Assembly: GCF_001720485.1 (NCBI RefSeq)
Contig: NZ_CP017114.1
Coordinates: 3,658,001-3,722,000, forward strand
Reading direction: 5' to 3'
Origin: Cobetia marina
Lineage (GTDB): Bacteria > Pseudomonadota > Gammaproteobacteria > Pseudomonadales > Halomonadaceae
Length of the DNA: 64,000 bases
Positions 8,234 to 19,699 of this stretch are shown here, piece after piece. A program made the position numbers and the translations under genes. How positions within the stretch are numbered: position 1 is the first letter of the stretch; each line of letters opens with the position of its first letter. Under the pieces are notes generated by a model. That model was not told the DNA's origin. It did no database searches and saw only the letters and a list, made by a program, of their open reading frames with translations.

Positions 8234-8482
8234 CTCACCTCAAGAAAGAAGGTGTTTCGCATGCCTTTTCATCTCTACCGGCCACCACACTCACACCTCA
8301 AAGGAGGTGCTTCGCATGCCTTTTCATCTTCACTGGCTACCACACTCACACCTCAAAGGAGGTGTTTCGCATGCCTTTTTATCTTCTTTGGCTACCATCC
8401 TCACACCTCAAAGGAGGTGTTTCGCATGCCTTTTTATCTTCATTGGCTACCATCCTCACACCTCAAAGGAGGTGTTTCGCAT
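8234..8482. repeat. Five-copy 55-bp tandem repeat overlapping the fghA stop codon
   Basis: Units are exactly 55 bases apart: the GGTG anchor falls at 8251, 8306, 8361, 8416 and 8471. The three central units are nearly identical, the leftmost is degenerate and the rightmost is the authentic 3' end of fghA. Each unit contains the palindrome ACACCTC-AAAG-GAGGTGT, the plus-strand string AAAGGAGGTG six bases before an ATG, and the fghA stop codon on the minus strand. Because 55 is not a multiple of three, the plus strand is open through all three frames in turn. There are no unique spacers, so this is not a CRISPR array. Confidence 0.95.
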
Positions 8483-9329
8483 GGTAGGTCAGATGCTCAT
8501 CGATGAAGCTGGCCATGAAGAAGTAGCTGTGATCATAGCCGGGCTGGCGACGCAGGATCAGCGGGTGGTCCTGCTCGGCGCAGACCGCCTCCAGACGCTC
8601 CGGCTTGAGCTGCTCTTCCAGGAACTGGTCATTCTCGCCCTGCTCGACGAACAGCTCCTGACGCGCGGCACCGCTGTTGCCCGCCTGCTTGACCAGCTCG
8701 CAGGTATCCCACTGCGCCCACTGGGTGCGGTCATCGCCGAGATAGCCGCTGAAGGCCTTCTCGCCCCACGGGCAGGCCATCGGATTGGCGATCGGCGCGA
8801 AGGCGGAGACCGAGCGATAGCGCCCCGGATTCTTCAGCGCGCAGATCAGCGCGCCGTGGCCGCCCATGGAGTGACCGGAGATGGACTCGCGTTCGCCATC
8901 CACCGGGAAGTGACGCTTGACGAGCGCCGGCAACTCCTCGGTGACGTAGTCGTACATGCGGTAATGGCGCGCCCACGGCTCGCGGGTGGCATTGACGTAG
9001 AAGCCGGCACCGCTGCCGAAGTCATAGCTCTCGTCTTCGCCGGGCAGGTCCACGCCACGCGGGCTGGTGTCCGGGCAGATCAGGGCGATGCCCAGCTCGG
9101 CTGCCTTGCGCTGCGCGCCGGCCTTCTGCATGAAGTTCTCGTCAGTGCAGGTCAGCCCCGACAGCCACCACAGCATCGGCACCGGGCCCTGTTCGGCCTG
9201 CGGCGGCAGATAGATGGCGAACACCATGTCGCAATCCAGACTGCCGCTGCGGTGACGGTAACGCTTGAGCCAGCCACCATGCACCTTGTTGGCGCTGACC
9301 AGCTCGAGTTGTTCGGTCGCGGTCATCAT
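8463..9329 (-). CDS. fghA: S-formylglutathione hydrolase
   Basis: The 288-residue cytoplasmic esterase (alpha/beta hydrolase, esterase D family) hydrolyses S-formylglutathione to formate and glutathione, the second step of glutathione-dependent formaldehyde oxidation. The catalytic triad is visible: serine in SGHSMGGHGA near residue 151, aspartate in EQGENDQFLEEQ near 228, and histidine in GYDHSYFFM near 261. Family motifs LWWLSGLTCTDENFMQKAGAQ and PDTSPRGVDLPGE are intact. GGGAG precedes the tandem ATG start at 9329. It is the second gene after adhC, 130 bases apart, with a hairpin between them. The last codons and the stop form the right-most unit of the 55-bp array. Confidence 0.96.
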   Translation of the reverse strand: MMTATEQLELVSANKVHGGWLKRYRHRSGSLDCDMVFAIYLPPQAEQGPVPMLWWLSGLTCTDENFMQKAGAQRKAAELGIALICPDTSPRGVDLPGEDESYDFGSGAGFYVNATREPWARHYRMYDYVTEELPALVKRHFPVDGERESISGHSMGGHGALICALKNPGRYRSVSAFAPIANPMACPWGEKAFSGYLGDDRTQWAQWDTCELVKQAGNSGAARQELFVEQGENDQFLEEQLKPERLEAVCAEQDHPLILRRQPGYDHSYFFMASFIDEHLTYHAKHLL

Positions 9330-9358
9330 GCTCTCCCTTGTGATATCGCCTCATGAAG

Positions 9359-9382
9359 ACGGCGTCGGCAAGCCGACGCCGT
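9359..9382 (-). terminator. Hairpin between adhC and fghA
   Basis: A 10-bp perfect stem (ACGGCGTCGG/CCGACGCCGT) with loop CAAG lies in the intergenic spacer, followed leftward by GTCTTC without a full T tract. It may be a partial terminator or an RNA-stability element that tunes fghA relative to adhC. Confidence 0.4.
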
Positions 9383-9459
9383 TTCACGCTCCGAGCCCGC
9401 CCAGGCATCACGCTTGCCTGCCCGGCCCGGAGGCGTTTCAGCCAAAGATCGCTCGCGGA

Positions 9460-10728
<1,269 letters not shown>

Positions 10729-10772
10729 CTACGCAGTGACCTTGGCGGGATTAAGCCGTCAGCACTCAGATG

Positions 10773-10797
10773 ATTATTGTCACTCAACAACAATGAT
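10773..10797. promoter_or_regulatory. Inverted repeat in the adhC/lysR divergent region
   Basis: ATTATTGT (10773-10780) and ACAATGAT (10790-10797) form an inverted repeat with one mismatch and a 9-base spacer. It sits immediately before the LysR ribosome site and 204 bases from the adhC start. It is a candidate LysR autoregulatory site. Confidence 0.4.
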
Positions 10798-10808
10798 GAG
10801 GAGCGGGC

Positions 10809-11702
10809 ATGCAGCGTTGGGACCGCATCGAAGCCTTTGTGGAAGTCGTCAGAATCGGCTCGTTTTCCGGTGCCGCCCGTCATCTCGGGGTCTCCAGCTC
10901 ACATGTCAGTCGCCTGATCAGCCAGCTGGAAGCCCAGCTTGATACCCAGTTGCTCTATCGCACGACCCGTCAGACGCGTCTCACCGATGCCGGACAGGTG
11001 TATTACGAGCACTGCCATCACCTCTTCGATGGCTTCCGCGCCGCCGAACAGGCCATCGGCGACTTCCATGCCCGTCCCAGCGGCGTGCTCAAGCTGACCA
11101 GCGCCACCACCTTCGGTGAGCGCTACGTCGCGCCACTGGTCAACGACTTCCAGCTGATGCACCCGCAGCTGGAAGTGCAGATGCACTTCACCAATCGTCC
11201 GGTGGAATTGATCGACGAGGGCTTCGATGTCGCCATTCGCATGGGCGTGCTCAAGGACTCCTCGCTGATCGCGCGGCGACTGGTGGACCGCCAGGAGTAT
11301 GTCGTCGCCTCGCACGACTACTTTCAGCGTGCGCCGCGCCCGCACACGTTGGCGGAGCTCTCCAGCCACCGCTGCCTGGCGGGCTCCAAGCGTGAATGGC
11401 TGTTCGAGGTCGAGGGCCAGCGACGCGAGGTGCGCATCTCCGGCAGCTGGCAGGCCAATTCCGGGCCGGCACTGCTGGACGCCACGCTCAAGGGCCTCGG
11501 GCTTGCCCAGATTCCCGACTATTACGTCGCGCCTCACCTGGCCAGTGGCCAGCTGATCTCGGTGCTGGATGAGTATCAGGTGCGCGATACCGGGGTGTGG
11601 ATCGTCTATCCCCGCCACCGCCATCTCTCACCCAAGGTGCGCCAGTTCGTCGACTTCATGGTCGAGCGCTTCGAGGACGGCATCCCCGGCCTGGTGGGCT
11701 GA
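10809..11702 (+). CDS. LysR-family transcriptional regulator
   Basis: The 297-residue protein has the standard winged helix-turn-helix at residues 1-60 (FVEVVRIGSFSGAARHLGVSSSHVSRLISQLE). A LysR-substrate effector domain follows at about 90-290 (SGVLKLTSATTFGERYVAPLV; GLAQIPDYYVAPHLASGQL). GAGGAG lies just before the ATG. It is transcribed away from adhC, the typical arrangement for a LysR regulator controlling the divergent gene, so a role in the formaldehyde response is inferred. The effector cannot be read from sequence. Confidence 0.9.
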   Translation: MQRWDRIEAFVEVVRIGSFSGAARHLGVSSSHVSRLISQLEAQLDTQLLYRTTRQTRLTDAGQVYYEHCHHLFDGFRAAEQAIGDFHARPSGVLKLTSATTFGERYVAPLVNDFQLMHPQLEVQMHFTNRPVELIDEGFDVAIRMGVLKDSSLIARRLVDRQEYVVASHDYFQRAPRPHTLAELSSHRCLAGSKREWLFEVEGQRREVRISGSWQANSGPALLDATLKGLGLAQIPDYYVAPHLASGQLISVLDEYQVRDTGVWIVYPRHRHLSPKVRQFVDFMVERFEDGIPGLVG

Positions 11703-11750
11703 CGCCCAGGGCGCGAAGGCCTCAACCGGCTATCACTTCCCCTTGCCACG

Positions 11751-11788
11751 ACGACAGACGGGCTGCCGATGGGCAGCCCGTCTGTCGT
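11751..11788. terminator. Bidirectional terminator between lysR and the NCS1 permease
   Basis: A perfect 17-bp stem (ACGACAGACGGGCTGCC with 11772-11788) with a four-base loop lies between two converging genes and could serve both. Confidence 0.75.
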
Positions 11789-11827
11789 TGCACGTGACGT
11801 TGCGTTGCGAGCTATCCGCCAGCGGCG

Positions 11828-13354
11828 TCAGGCACGCTGCGCGCCGCCACCCGGTATCGCCTCCGGCAGATGCACCGGCGGTGCCTTGACCAGCAGCTTG
11901 CTGGCCACGAAGTAGACCAGCGCCCCCAGCAGCGAGCCGGTGAACCAGCCGTAGTCGTAGAACCAGGAAAGCCCGGGCTGCGAGAAGCTGATCACCGTCA
12001 GCCCCACCGGCACGAAGAAGGCGATGAAGCCCGCTGGATTGAAGGCCGGGTAGGTGCTGCCATCCAGATAGAGCGCCGGCAGATCGAAGGACTGGCGACG
12101 GATCACGAAGTAGTCGACGATCATGATTCCCGCGATCGGCCCCAGCAGACTCGAATAGCCCAGCAGCCAGTTGGAATAGAGGCTCTCGAGGCTCACGTCG
12201 GAGACGATCCAGCCCATCTTCTTGATCAGCTCGAAGCCCATCAGCAGCACCCCGACCAGCCCGGTGAGCAGCACGCCGCGCGTCTGGTTGATGAATTTCG
12301 GCGCGATGTTCTGGAAATCATTGGTCGGCGAGACGATGTTGGCGGCGGTGTTGGTGGAGAGCGTCGCGATGATGATCAGCACCATGGCGATGGCGACCCA
12401 GCCGGGGCTGTCGATGCGACCGATCAGGTTGACCGGGTCGGAGATGGTCTCCCCCACCAGCGAGCTGGAAGCGGCCGTCAGCACCACGCCGAGCGCCGCG
12501 AAGAAGAACATCGTCAGCGGCAGGCCGATGATCTGACCGACGATCTGGTCCTTCTGGCTCTTCGCGTAACGGCTGAAGTCAGGAATGTTCAGCGACAGCG
12601 TCGCCCAGAAGCCGACCATCGCGGTCAGGCCCGCCATGAAGTAGCTGGCCACGCCATCGCCTTCGGGACGATTCGGTGGCTGGGCCAGCAGTTCGCTGAT
12701 CGAGGTATGCGGCAGCGCCCACACCATCAGGCCGACCCCCACCGCCAGCAGCAAGGGCGCGGAGAGCGTCTCCAGCCACTTGATGGATTCCGCGCCGCGA
12801 ATCACCACGAACAGGTTGAGCGCCCAGAAGATGAAGAAGCCGATGACCTCGCCTACCCCGCCCAGCGCCTTCCAGTCGGCCGAGAGGCTCGACAGCAGCA
12901 GGTGAATCGCCAGGCCGCCGAACATCGTCTGGATACCGAACCAGCCACAGGCGACCACCGCCCGAATCATGCACGGCACGTTGGAGCCGATGATCCCGAA
13001 CGATGAACGCAGCACTACCGGAAAGGGAATCCCGAAACGCGTGCCGGGGAAGGCGTTCAGCGTCAGCGGGATCAGTACCACCAGATTGGCGACCAGAATC
13101 GTGATCAGCGCCTCGCCGACACTCAATCCGAAGTAGGCAGTGAGCACGCCGCCCAGGGTATAGGTGGGTACGCAGATCGACATGCCGACCCACAGTGCGG
13201 CGATGTTCCAGCGCGACCAGGTGCGCTCGGCACTCCTGGTCGGCGCGATATCCTCGTTGTAGCGCGGGCTGCGGGCGACGTCCTGCGCCACCACCAGCTC
13301 GATCATTTCCTCATTGCTGCGCACCATGTGCGAGCGAGTCTGTGTCGGGGCCAT
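11828..13354 (-). CDS. NCS1-family nucleobase:cation symporter (probable pyrimidine or hydantoin permease)
   Basis: The 508-residue polytopic inner-membrane protein has about 12 hydrophobic segments. NCS1 signatures are present: RTWSRWNIAALWVGMSICVP near the first helix, NAFPGTRFGIPFPVVLRSSFG, and NIPDFSRYAKSQKDQIVGQ. The family imports uracil, allantoin, hydantoins, cytosine or thiamine precursors with sodium or protons. The start follows GGTGAGG. It is divergent from the beta-ureidopropionase/dihydropyrimidinase/PreTA operon, so uracil, thymine or a dihydropyrimidine is the most likely substrate. Hydantoin remains a genuine alternative, because the neighbouring amidohydrolases also occur in hydantoin pathways. 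Confidence 0.85.
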   Translation of the reverse strand: MAPTQTRSHMVRSNEEMIELVVAQDVARSPRYNEDIAPTRSAERTWSRWNIAALWVGMSICVPTYTLGGVLTAYFGLSVGEALITILVANLVVLIPLTLNAFPGTRFGIPFPVVLRSSFGIIGSNVPCMIRAVVACGWFGIQTMFGGLAIHLLLSSLSADWKALGGVGEVIGFFIFWALNLFVVIRGAESIKWLETLSAPLLLAVGVGLMVWALPHTSISELLAQPPNRPEGDGVASYFMAGLTAMVGFWATLSLNIPDFSRYAKSQKDQIVGQIIGLPLTMFFFAALGVVLTAASSSLVGETISDPVNLIGRIDSPGWVAIAMVLIIIATLSTNTAANIVSPTNDFQNIAPKFINQTRGVLLTGLVGVLLMGFELIKKMGWIVSDVSLESLYSNWLLGYSSLLGPIAGIMIVDYFVIRRQSFDLPALYLDGSTYPAFNPAGFIAFFVPVGLTVISFSQPGLSWFYDYGWFTGSLLGALVYFVASKLLVKAPPVHLPEAIPGGGAQRA

Positions 13355-14121
13355 GAGTCCTCACCTGTTCAGCTGTTGTTATTGTTGAGGGTGATGCACG
13401 TCGCTTGTCCTGGCTTTGCGCTCTGTGGCGCGTCTTGCCGTCTTTGAAGATCCGTCCCTTCCTTCACCCTCCTGATTCACTTTTCACCCTGTTTCAGCCA
13501 AGGGATGCTCGAATTACCCATCATCATGAAGCGGTACCTTTCATGGGCAAATCGCATGCCGATGGCGGCATTATTGCCGTCAAATCAAACCTGTCACGCA
13601 AGACAACTTGAGAGGCAATGGCGCGGGTTTGACCGTCTGATGCCCATCAGGTGGCGACACGCCGTGTTCGCGCCAATTGTCAGTATGGTCAGGTTCCAAG
13701 CTGGTGCAAGGCGGTCTTGCACAGGGCTCATACAGACGGTCACAAGCCACTGATGTGCATTGAGTTTTCCTTTTAGTATCGCGTGAACCACGCTGATTCT
13801 TCTGGCACCACAATGGTGAATTCATGCGAAATCTTGACCGAAAATCCTTTTATAACAACAAGATAAATTCACGAGACTTTATTTGACACTTCGTCTTGCC
13901 GAACGCGGGAACACTGTCTAATGTTCATTAAGCTGACTGGTGAGACAGGATCTGCATCGGACCTTCCCTGACCCACGATACCTGCCGCGGGCATGCAGAC
14001 TTTCCGGACAGGCGGAGTGATTTTCCAGGACCCATTTCGCGCCATCCCGGCTCACCCGCTCTGCCCACCAGCACTCATTGAAGACAACAACAACCGGCGC
14101 CAAGCGCCCGATGAGGATGAC
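13355..14121. promoter_or_regulatory. Long divergent control region of the pyrimidine-catabolism cluster
   Basis: About 770 bases with no convincing gene lie between the NCS1 permease and the beta-ureidopropionase gene. The region is AT-richer than its flanks, especially 13790-13900. It contains two short perfect inverted repeats, CTGATG-CC-CATCAG at 13637-13650 and GTGCAAG-GCGGT-CTTGCAC at 13704-13722. It must carry both promoters; individual boxes are not assigned. Confidence 0.5.
13704..13722. promoter_or_regulatory. Inverted repeat, candidate operator
   Basis: GTGCAAG and CTTGCAC form a perfect 7-bp dyad with a 5-base spacer, about 350 bases upstream of the NCS1 start and 400 upstream of the beta-ureidopropionase start. 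Its geometry suits a dimeric regulator; its size and symmetry are the only evidence. Confidence 0.35.
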
Positions 14122-15024
14122 ATGTCGAACGACTCCCGCATCTCCTACCGCGAGGATGCCGGCAAGCTGCGCTGCGCCGTCATCCAGATGGGACTCAACG
14201 TCTCCACCGACCTCGAGCCCGCACAGATCCGCGATGCCATGAACGAGGCCCACCTGCCGCTGATCGACCAGGCCGGTGAGGCAGGCGTCAAGATCCTGTG
14301 CTTCCAGGAAGTCTTCAATCAGCCCTATTTCTGCCCGAGCCAGGATGCCAAGTGGTATGCCGCCGCCGAGCGCGTGCCCGACGGCCCCACCGTCACCCTG
14401 ATGCAGCAGTACGCGAAGAAGCATCAGATGGTGATCATCGTGCCCCTCTACGAGGAAGTGCAGCCGGGGGTGTACTACAACACTGCCGCCGTCATCGATG
14501 CCGACGGCAGCTATCTGGGCAAGTATCACAAGACCCACATCCCGCAGGTGGCGGGCTTCTGGGAGAAATTCTTCTTCAAGCCCGGCAAGTCCGACTGGCC
14601 GGTCTTCGACACCGCCTACGGGCGCATCGGCGTCTACATCTGCTATGACCGCCACTTCCCGGAAGGCTGGCGCGCATTGGCGCTCAACGGCGCCGAGATC
14701 ATCTTCAATCCCTCCGCCACCGTCGCCGGCCTCTCCCAGTATCTGTGGGAGCTGGAACAGCCCGCCTCCGCCGCCGCCAATGGCTGCTACATCGCCGCCA
14801 TCAACCGTGTCGGCCATGAACAACCCTGGGATATCGGCGAGTTCTACGGTTCCTCCTACTTCGTGAATCCACGCGGCCAGATCGAAGCCCAGGCCAGTGC
14901 CACCGAGGACGAGCTGTTGATCCACGACCTCGACATGTCAATGGTGCGCGAGGTGCGCAACAACTGGCAGTTCTTCCGCGACCGCCGTCCGGACGCCTAT
15001 ACCCGCCTCACCGATGGTGAATGA
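14122..15024 (+). CDS. Beta-ureidopropionase / N-carbamoyl-amino-acid amidohydrolase (nitrilase superfamily)
   Basis: ATG 14122 follows GAGGATGAC and gives 300 residues; the frame extends upstream without a convincing start. The nitrilase catalytic residues are visible: glutamate in LCFQEVFNQPYF, lysine in GKYHKTHIPQ, and cysteine in VYICYDRHFPEGWRALAL. Product segments such as KFFFKPGKSDWPVF and NRVGHEQPWDIGEFYG are typical of N-carbamoyl-beta-alanine amidohydrolases. The enzyme releases ammonia and CO2 from N-carbamoyl-beta-alanine, the last step of reductive uracil breakdown, giving beta-alanine. It is the first gene of a plus-strand operon with hydA, preT and preA, which together cover the full pathway from uracil. 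Confidence 0.9.
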   Translation: MSNDSRISYREDAGKLRCAVIQMGLNVSTDLEPAQIRDAMNEAHLPLIDQAGEAGVKILCFQEVFNQPYFCPSQDAKWYAAAERVPDGPTVTLMQQYAKKHQMVIIVPLYEEVQPGVYYNTAAVIDADGSYLGKYHKTHIPQVAGFWEKFFFKPGKSDWPVFDTAYGRIGVYICYDRHFPEGWRALALNGAEIIFNPSATVAGLSQYLWELEQPASAAANGCYIAAINRVGHEQPWDIGEFYGSSYFVNPRGQIEAQASATEDELLIHDLDMSMVREVRNNWQFFRDRRPDAYTRLTDGE

Positions 15025-15061
15025 CGGCCAGCACGATAACGACAACGACAACACGACCTGA

Positions 15062-16549
<1,488 letters not shown>

Positions 16550-16555
16550 CGGCCG

Positions 16556-16612
16556 ACGAACGACTCGAACAAGACAAGACCGGCACGACTGAACGACACG
16601 ACTGAACGACGG
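16556..16612. repeat. Short tandem duplication after hydA
   Basis: The 211-base spacer between hydA and preT begins with ACGAAC/ACGACT microrepeats, including the 13-base unit CGACTGAACGACA repeated with one change. No gene or terminator is apparent in the spacer. Confidence 0.5.
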
Positions 16613-16760
16613 CCTGGCAGCGCACCTGACGCGCTGCCGGTCCCGAAGCGCTGCCAATCAAGGCGTTGCCAAACAAGACGCTGCTAGCGCAAGACGATCT
16701 GACTCGCCTGCAAGACCAACAACAACGACCCCGCGCCTGAGCGCGGGCAGGAGCCACACC

Positions 16761-18152
16761 GTGACGACATCCTCCACTCCTTCCCACTGGGCCCCGTCCG
16801 GGCTCGCGGAAGAGGCGCTGAGTGCGCGCTTCACTGATCTGCATCCGGCGCTCACCAAGCGTCAGGCCTTCATCGAGAGTTCGCGTTGCCTGTATTGCTA
16901 TGACGCGCCCTGCATCAAGGCCTGCCCGACCAGCATCGATATCCCGACCTTCATCCGCCGTATCCACGATGACAATCTCGACGGCGCCGCCAGCGAGATT
17001 CTCGATGCCAATATCCTCGGTGGCAGCTGCGCCCGCGTCTGCCCCACCGAGATCCTCTGCGAGCAGTCCTGCGTGCGCAATCAGGGCGATGAGTGCCAGC
17101 CGGTGCTGATCGGTCTGCTGCAGCGCCATGCACTGGACAACGCCCAGTTCGAGGCCCACCCGTTCACGCGGGCAGCCAGCACCGGCCGGCGCATCGCCGT
17201 GGTCGGTGCCGGGCCTGCCGGGCTTTCCTGCGCCCACCGCCTGGCGCGTTTCGGCCACGATGTGGTGATCTTCGAGGCCGAGGAGAAAGCCGGTGGCCTG
17301 AATGAATACGGCATCGCTCGCTACAAGCTGACCGATGACTTCGCCGCCCGCGAAGTCGAATTCCTGCTCGAGATCGGCGGCATCGAGATCCGCCACGGCC
17401 AGCGCCTCGGCGACAATCTGGCGCTGGCCTCCCTGACACGCGAGTTCGACAGCGTCTTCCTGGGCCTGGGCCTTGGCACCAGCCATGCTCTCGGCCTGAC
17501 CGGCGAGGATGCCAGCGGCCTGATGGCGGCCACCGACTTCATCAAGGTGCTGCGTCAGAGCGGCGAACTGAACGCGCTGGCAGTGCCGAGGCACGCGGTG
17601 GTGATCGGCGCCGGCAACACCGCCATCGACATCGCCGTGCAGGCCAAACGCTTGGGCGCACAGACGGTGGATCTGGTCTATCGGCGTGGCGAGGAGCAGA
17701 TGTCCGCCACCCATCACGAGCAGGAAATCGCGCGGGCCAATGGCGTGATGATCCACACCTGGGCGCGTCCGCTGGCCATCGATGTGGCAAGCGACAGTGA
17801 GGATGGTGGTGACGCCGCGCTCAATGCGATGCAGTTCGCGCGCACACGGGTCGAGGATGGCCGACTCGTCGATACCGGCGAGACCTTCACGCTGGCCTGC
17901 GATGGGGTCTTCACCGCCATCGGTCAGGGCTTCGATGACGCGAGCCTGAGCGATGCGCATGCCGCGGGGCTGGCCCGCGAGGGGGCGAAGATAGAGGTGG
18001 ACGAGATGCTGCGCACCAGTCTGCCCGGCGTCTATGCCGGCGGTGACTGCATCGCCCGCGGACAGGATCTCACCGTTCAAGCCGTCGCCCACGGCAAGCT
18101 GGCCGCCGAGGCCATCCATCACGATCTGATGCTCAAGGTGGAGGCCGCCTGA
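16761..18152 (+). CDS. preT: NAD-dependent dihydropyrimidine dehydrogenase, subunit PreT
   Basis: The 463-residue protein starts at GTG 16761 after GGAG. The N-terminal domain carries two 4Fe-4S motifs (CLYCYDAPCIKACP and GGSCARVCPTEILCEQSC). An FAD Rossmann fold follows (VVGAGPAGLSCAHRL, residues about 147-180) and then an NAD(P)H-binding fold (VVIGAGNTAIDIAVQAK, about 280). A terminal FAD segment reads VYAGGDCIARG. It is the electron-input subunit of the PreTA complex, taking electrons from NADH to reduce uracil and thymine, or the reverse. Its TGA overlaps the preA ATG by one base, indicating translational coupling. GltD-like small subunits share this fold, but the partner gene settles the identity. 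Confidence 0.94.
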   Translation: MTTSSTPSHWAPSGLAEEALSARFTDLHPALTKRQAFIESSRCLYCYDAPCIKACPTSIDIPTFIRRIHDDNLDGAASEILDANILGGSCARVCPTEILCEQSCVRNQGDECQPVLIGLLQRHALDNAQFEAHPFTRAASTGRRIAVVGAGPAGLSCAHRLARFGHDVVIFEAEEKAGGLNEYGIARYKLTDDFAAREVEFLLEIGGIEIRHGQRLGDNLALASLTREFDSVFLGLGLGTSHALGLTGEDASGLMAATDFIKVLRQSGELNALAVPRHAVVIGAGNTAIDIAVQAKRLGAQTVDLVYRRGEEQMSATHHEQEIARANGVMIHTWARPLAIDVASDSEDGGDAALNAMQFARTRVEDGRLVDTGETFTLACDGVFTAIGQGFDDASLSDAHAAGLAREGAKIEVDEMLRTSLPGVYAGGDCIARGQDLTVQAVAHGKLAAEAIHHDLMLKVEAA

Positions 18153-19516
18153 TGACCATTCATACCCCGCTCAATGATGACAACGCGCGTCCGGCAGGCT
18201 CTGGTTCAAGTTCTGCAGCGGCTGACGATCACGTCGCCAGCTACAAGGCCGATCTGTCGGTCAACTTCGCCGGCATCCGTGCCCCCAACCCCTTCTGGCT
18301 GGCCAGCGCCCCGCCCACCGACAAGGCCTACAACGTGGTACGCGCCTACGAGGCCGGCTGGGGTGGCGTGGTCTGGAAGACGCTGGGGGAAGACCCGGCG
18401 GCAGTGAACGTCTCCTCGCGCTATTCGGCGCACTATGGCCCGAATGGCGAGGTCAGCGGCTTCAACAACATCGAGCTGATCACCGACCGCTCGCTGGAGA
18501 TCAACCTGCGCGAGATCACCCAGGTCAAGAAGGACTGGCCGGACCGCGCACTGATCGTCTCGCTGATGGTGCCGTGCGAGGAAGAGGCCTGGAAGACCAT
18601 CCTGCCGCAGGTCGAGGCTACCGGCTGTGACGGCATCGAGCTCAACTTCGGCTGCCCCCACGGCATGCCGGAACGCGGCATGGGCGCGGCGGTGGGCCAG
18701 GTGCCGGAGTATGTCGAGCAGATCACGCGCTGGTGCAAGACCTACAGCTCGCTGCCGGTGATCGTCAAGCTGACCCCCAACATCACCGACGTGCGCGAAC
18801 CGGCCAAGGCGGCCTGGCGTGGCGGTGCAGATGCCGTCTCGCTGATCAACACCATCAACTCCATCACCCATCTGGACCTCGACCGCATGGTCGCGCATCC
18901 CATCGTCGGCGACCGCAGCACCCATGGCGGCTACTGCGGCAGCGCCGTGAAGCCCATCGCGCTGAACATGGTGGCCGAGATCGCGCGCACGCCGGAAACC
19001 GCCAACCTGCCGATCTCGGGTATCGGCGGCATCTCCAACTGGGAAGATGCCGCGGAATTCATCGCCCTCGGCGCGGGCAGCGTGCAGGTGTGCACCGCGG
19101 CGATGCTGCACGGCTTCCGTATCGTCGAGGAGATGAAGGACGGCCTGGGGCGCTGGATGGACAGCAAGGGCTATCAGCGGATCGAGGAGTTCTCCCGCGC
19201 GGCGGTGCCCAACACCACCGACTGGAAGCAGCTGGACATGAACTACCAGGTGATCGCGCGGATCGACCAGGACAAGTGCATCGGCTGCGGACGCTGCTAC
19301 ATCGCCTGCGAGGACACCTCGCACCAGGCCATCCTGCATCTGGCCAGGGACAACGGCACCGCCCGCTATGAGGTGAAGGACGCCGACTGCGTGGGCTGCA
19401 ACCTGTGCGAGATCACCTGCCCGGTCGAGGACTGCATCACCATGGAAGTGCAGGACACCGGCAAGCCGTACATGAACTGGATGGAGGACCCGCGCAACCC
19501 GCATCGCGCGGCGTGA
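18152..19516 (+). CDS. preA: NAD-dependent dihydropyrimidine dehydrogenase, subunit PreA
   Basis: The 454-residue subunit contains an FMN-binding dihydroorotate-dehydrogenase-type barrel (ADLSVNFAGIRAPNPFWLAS; ELNFGCPHGMPERGMG; SGIGGISNWEDAAEFIALG). Two C-terminal ferredoxin motifs follow (CIGCGRCYIACEDTSHQ and CVGCNLCEITCPVEDC). It holds the pyrimidine-reducing site of the PreTA complex. Compared with the usual PreA of about 410 residues there is a low-complexity Ser/Ala-rich N-terminal tail of roughly 25 residues, and an internal start is possible. It is the last gene of the operon and is followed by a strong bidirectional terminator. Confidence 0.95.
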   Translation: MTIHTPLNDDNARPAGSGSSSAAADDHVASYKADLSVNFAGIRAPNPFWLASAPPTDKAYNVVRAYEAGWGGVVWKTLGEDPAAVNVSSRYSAHYGPNGEVSGFNNIELITDRSLEINLREITQVKKDWPDRALIVSLMVPCEEEAWKTILPQVEATGCDGIELNFGCPHGMPERGMGAAVGQVPEYVEQITRWCKTYSSLPVIVKLTPNITDVREPAKAAWRGGADAVSLINTINSITHLDLDRMVAHPIVGDRSTHGGYCGSAVKPIALNMVAEIARTPETANLPISGIGGISNWEDAAEFIALGAGSVQVCTAAMLHGFRIVEEMKDGLGRWMDSKGYQRIEEFSRAAVPNTTDWKQLDMNYQVIARIDQDKCIGCGRCYIACEDTSHQAILHLARDNGTARYEVKDADCVGCNLCEITCPVEDCITMEVQDTGKPYMNWMEDPRNPHRAA

Positions 19517-19593
19517 CCCTGACGTTGAGGACAAGATCCGGATGATCCGCACAGATTCCAGCGCATGACACCACGTTCAGTGGCGTGAAAACA

Positions 19594-19626
19594 GAAAGGG
19601 GCTGCCAGCAATGGCAGCCCCTTTTC
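19594..19626. terminator. Bidirectional terminator between preA and the TetR gene
   Basis: A stem of about 13 bp (AAAGGGGCTGCCA with TGGCAGCCCCTTT) has loop GCAA and is flanked by A and T tracts on both sides. Confidence 0.8.
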
Positions 19627-19699
19627 AATGGTCTCATGATCCATCAATGATGATCATTGTTAGCCTTAGGGTAATGTAATAATGACATCACCTGATGAC

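Noticed and set aside
8234..8482. CRISPR array
   Set aside because: Repeats are directly contiguous without unique spacers, the unit is 55 bp, and no cas genes occur in the window.
13795..13820. Sigma-54 promoter upstream of the beta-ureidopropionase gene (TGGCAC followed by TGGT)
   Set aside because: The invariant GC of the -12 element is missing at the required distance.
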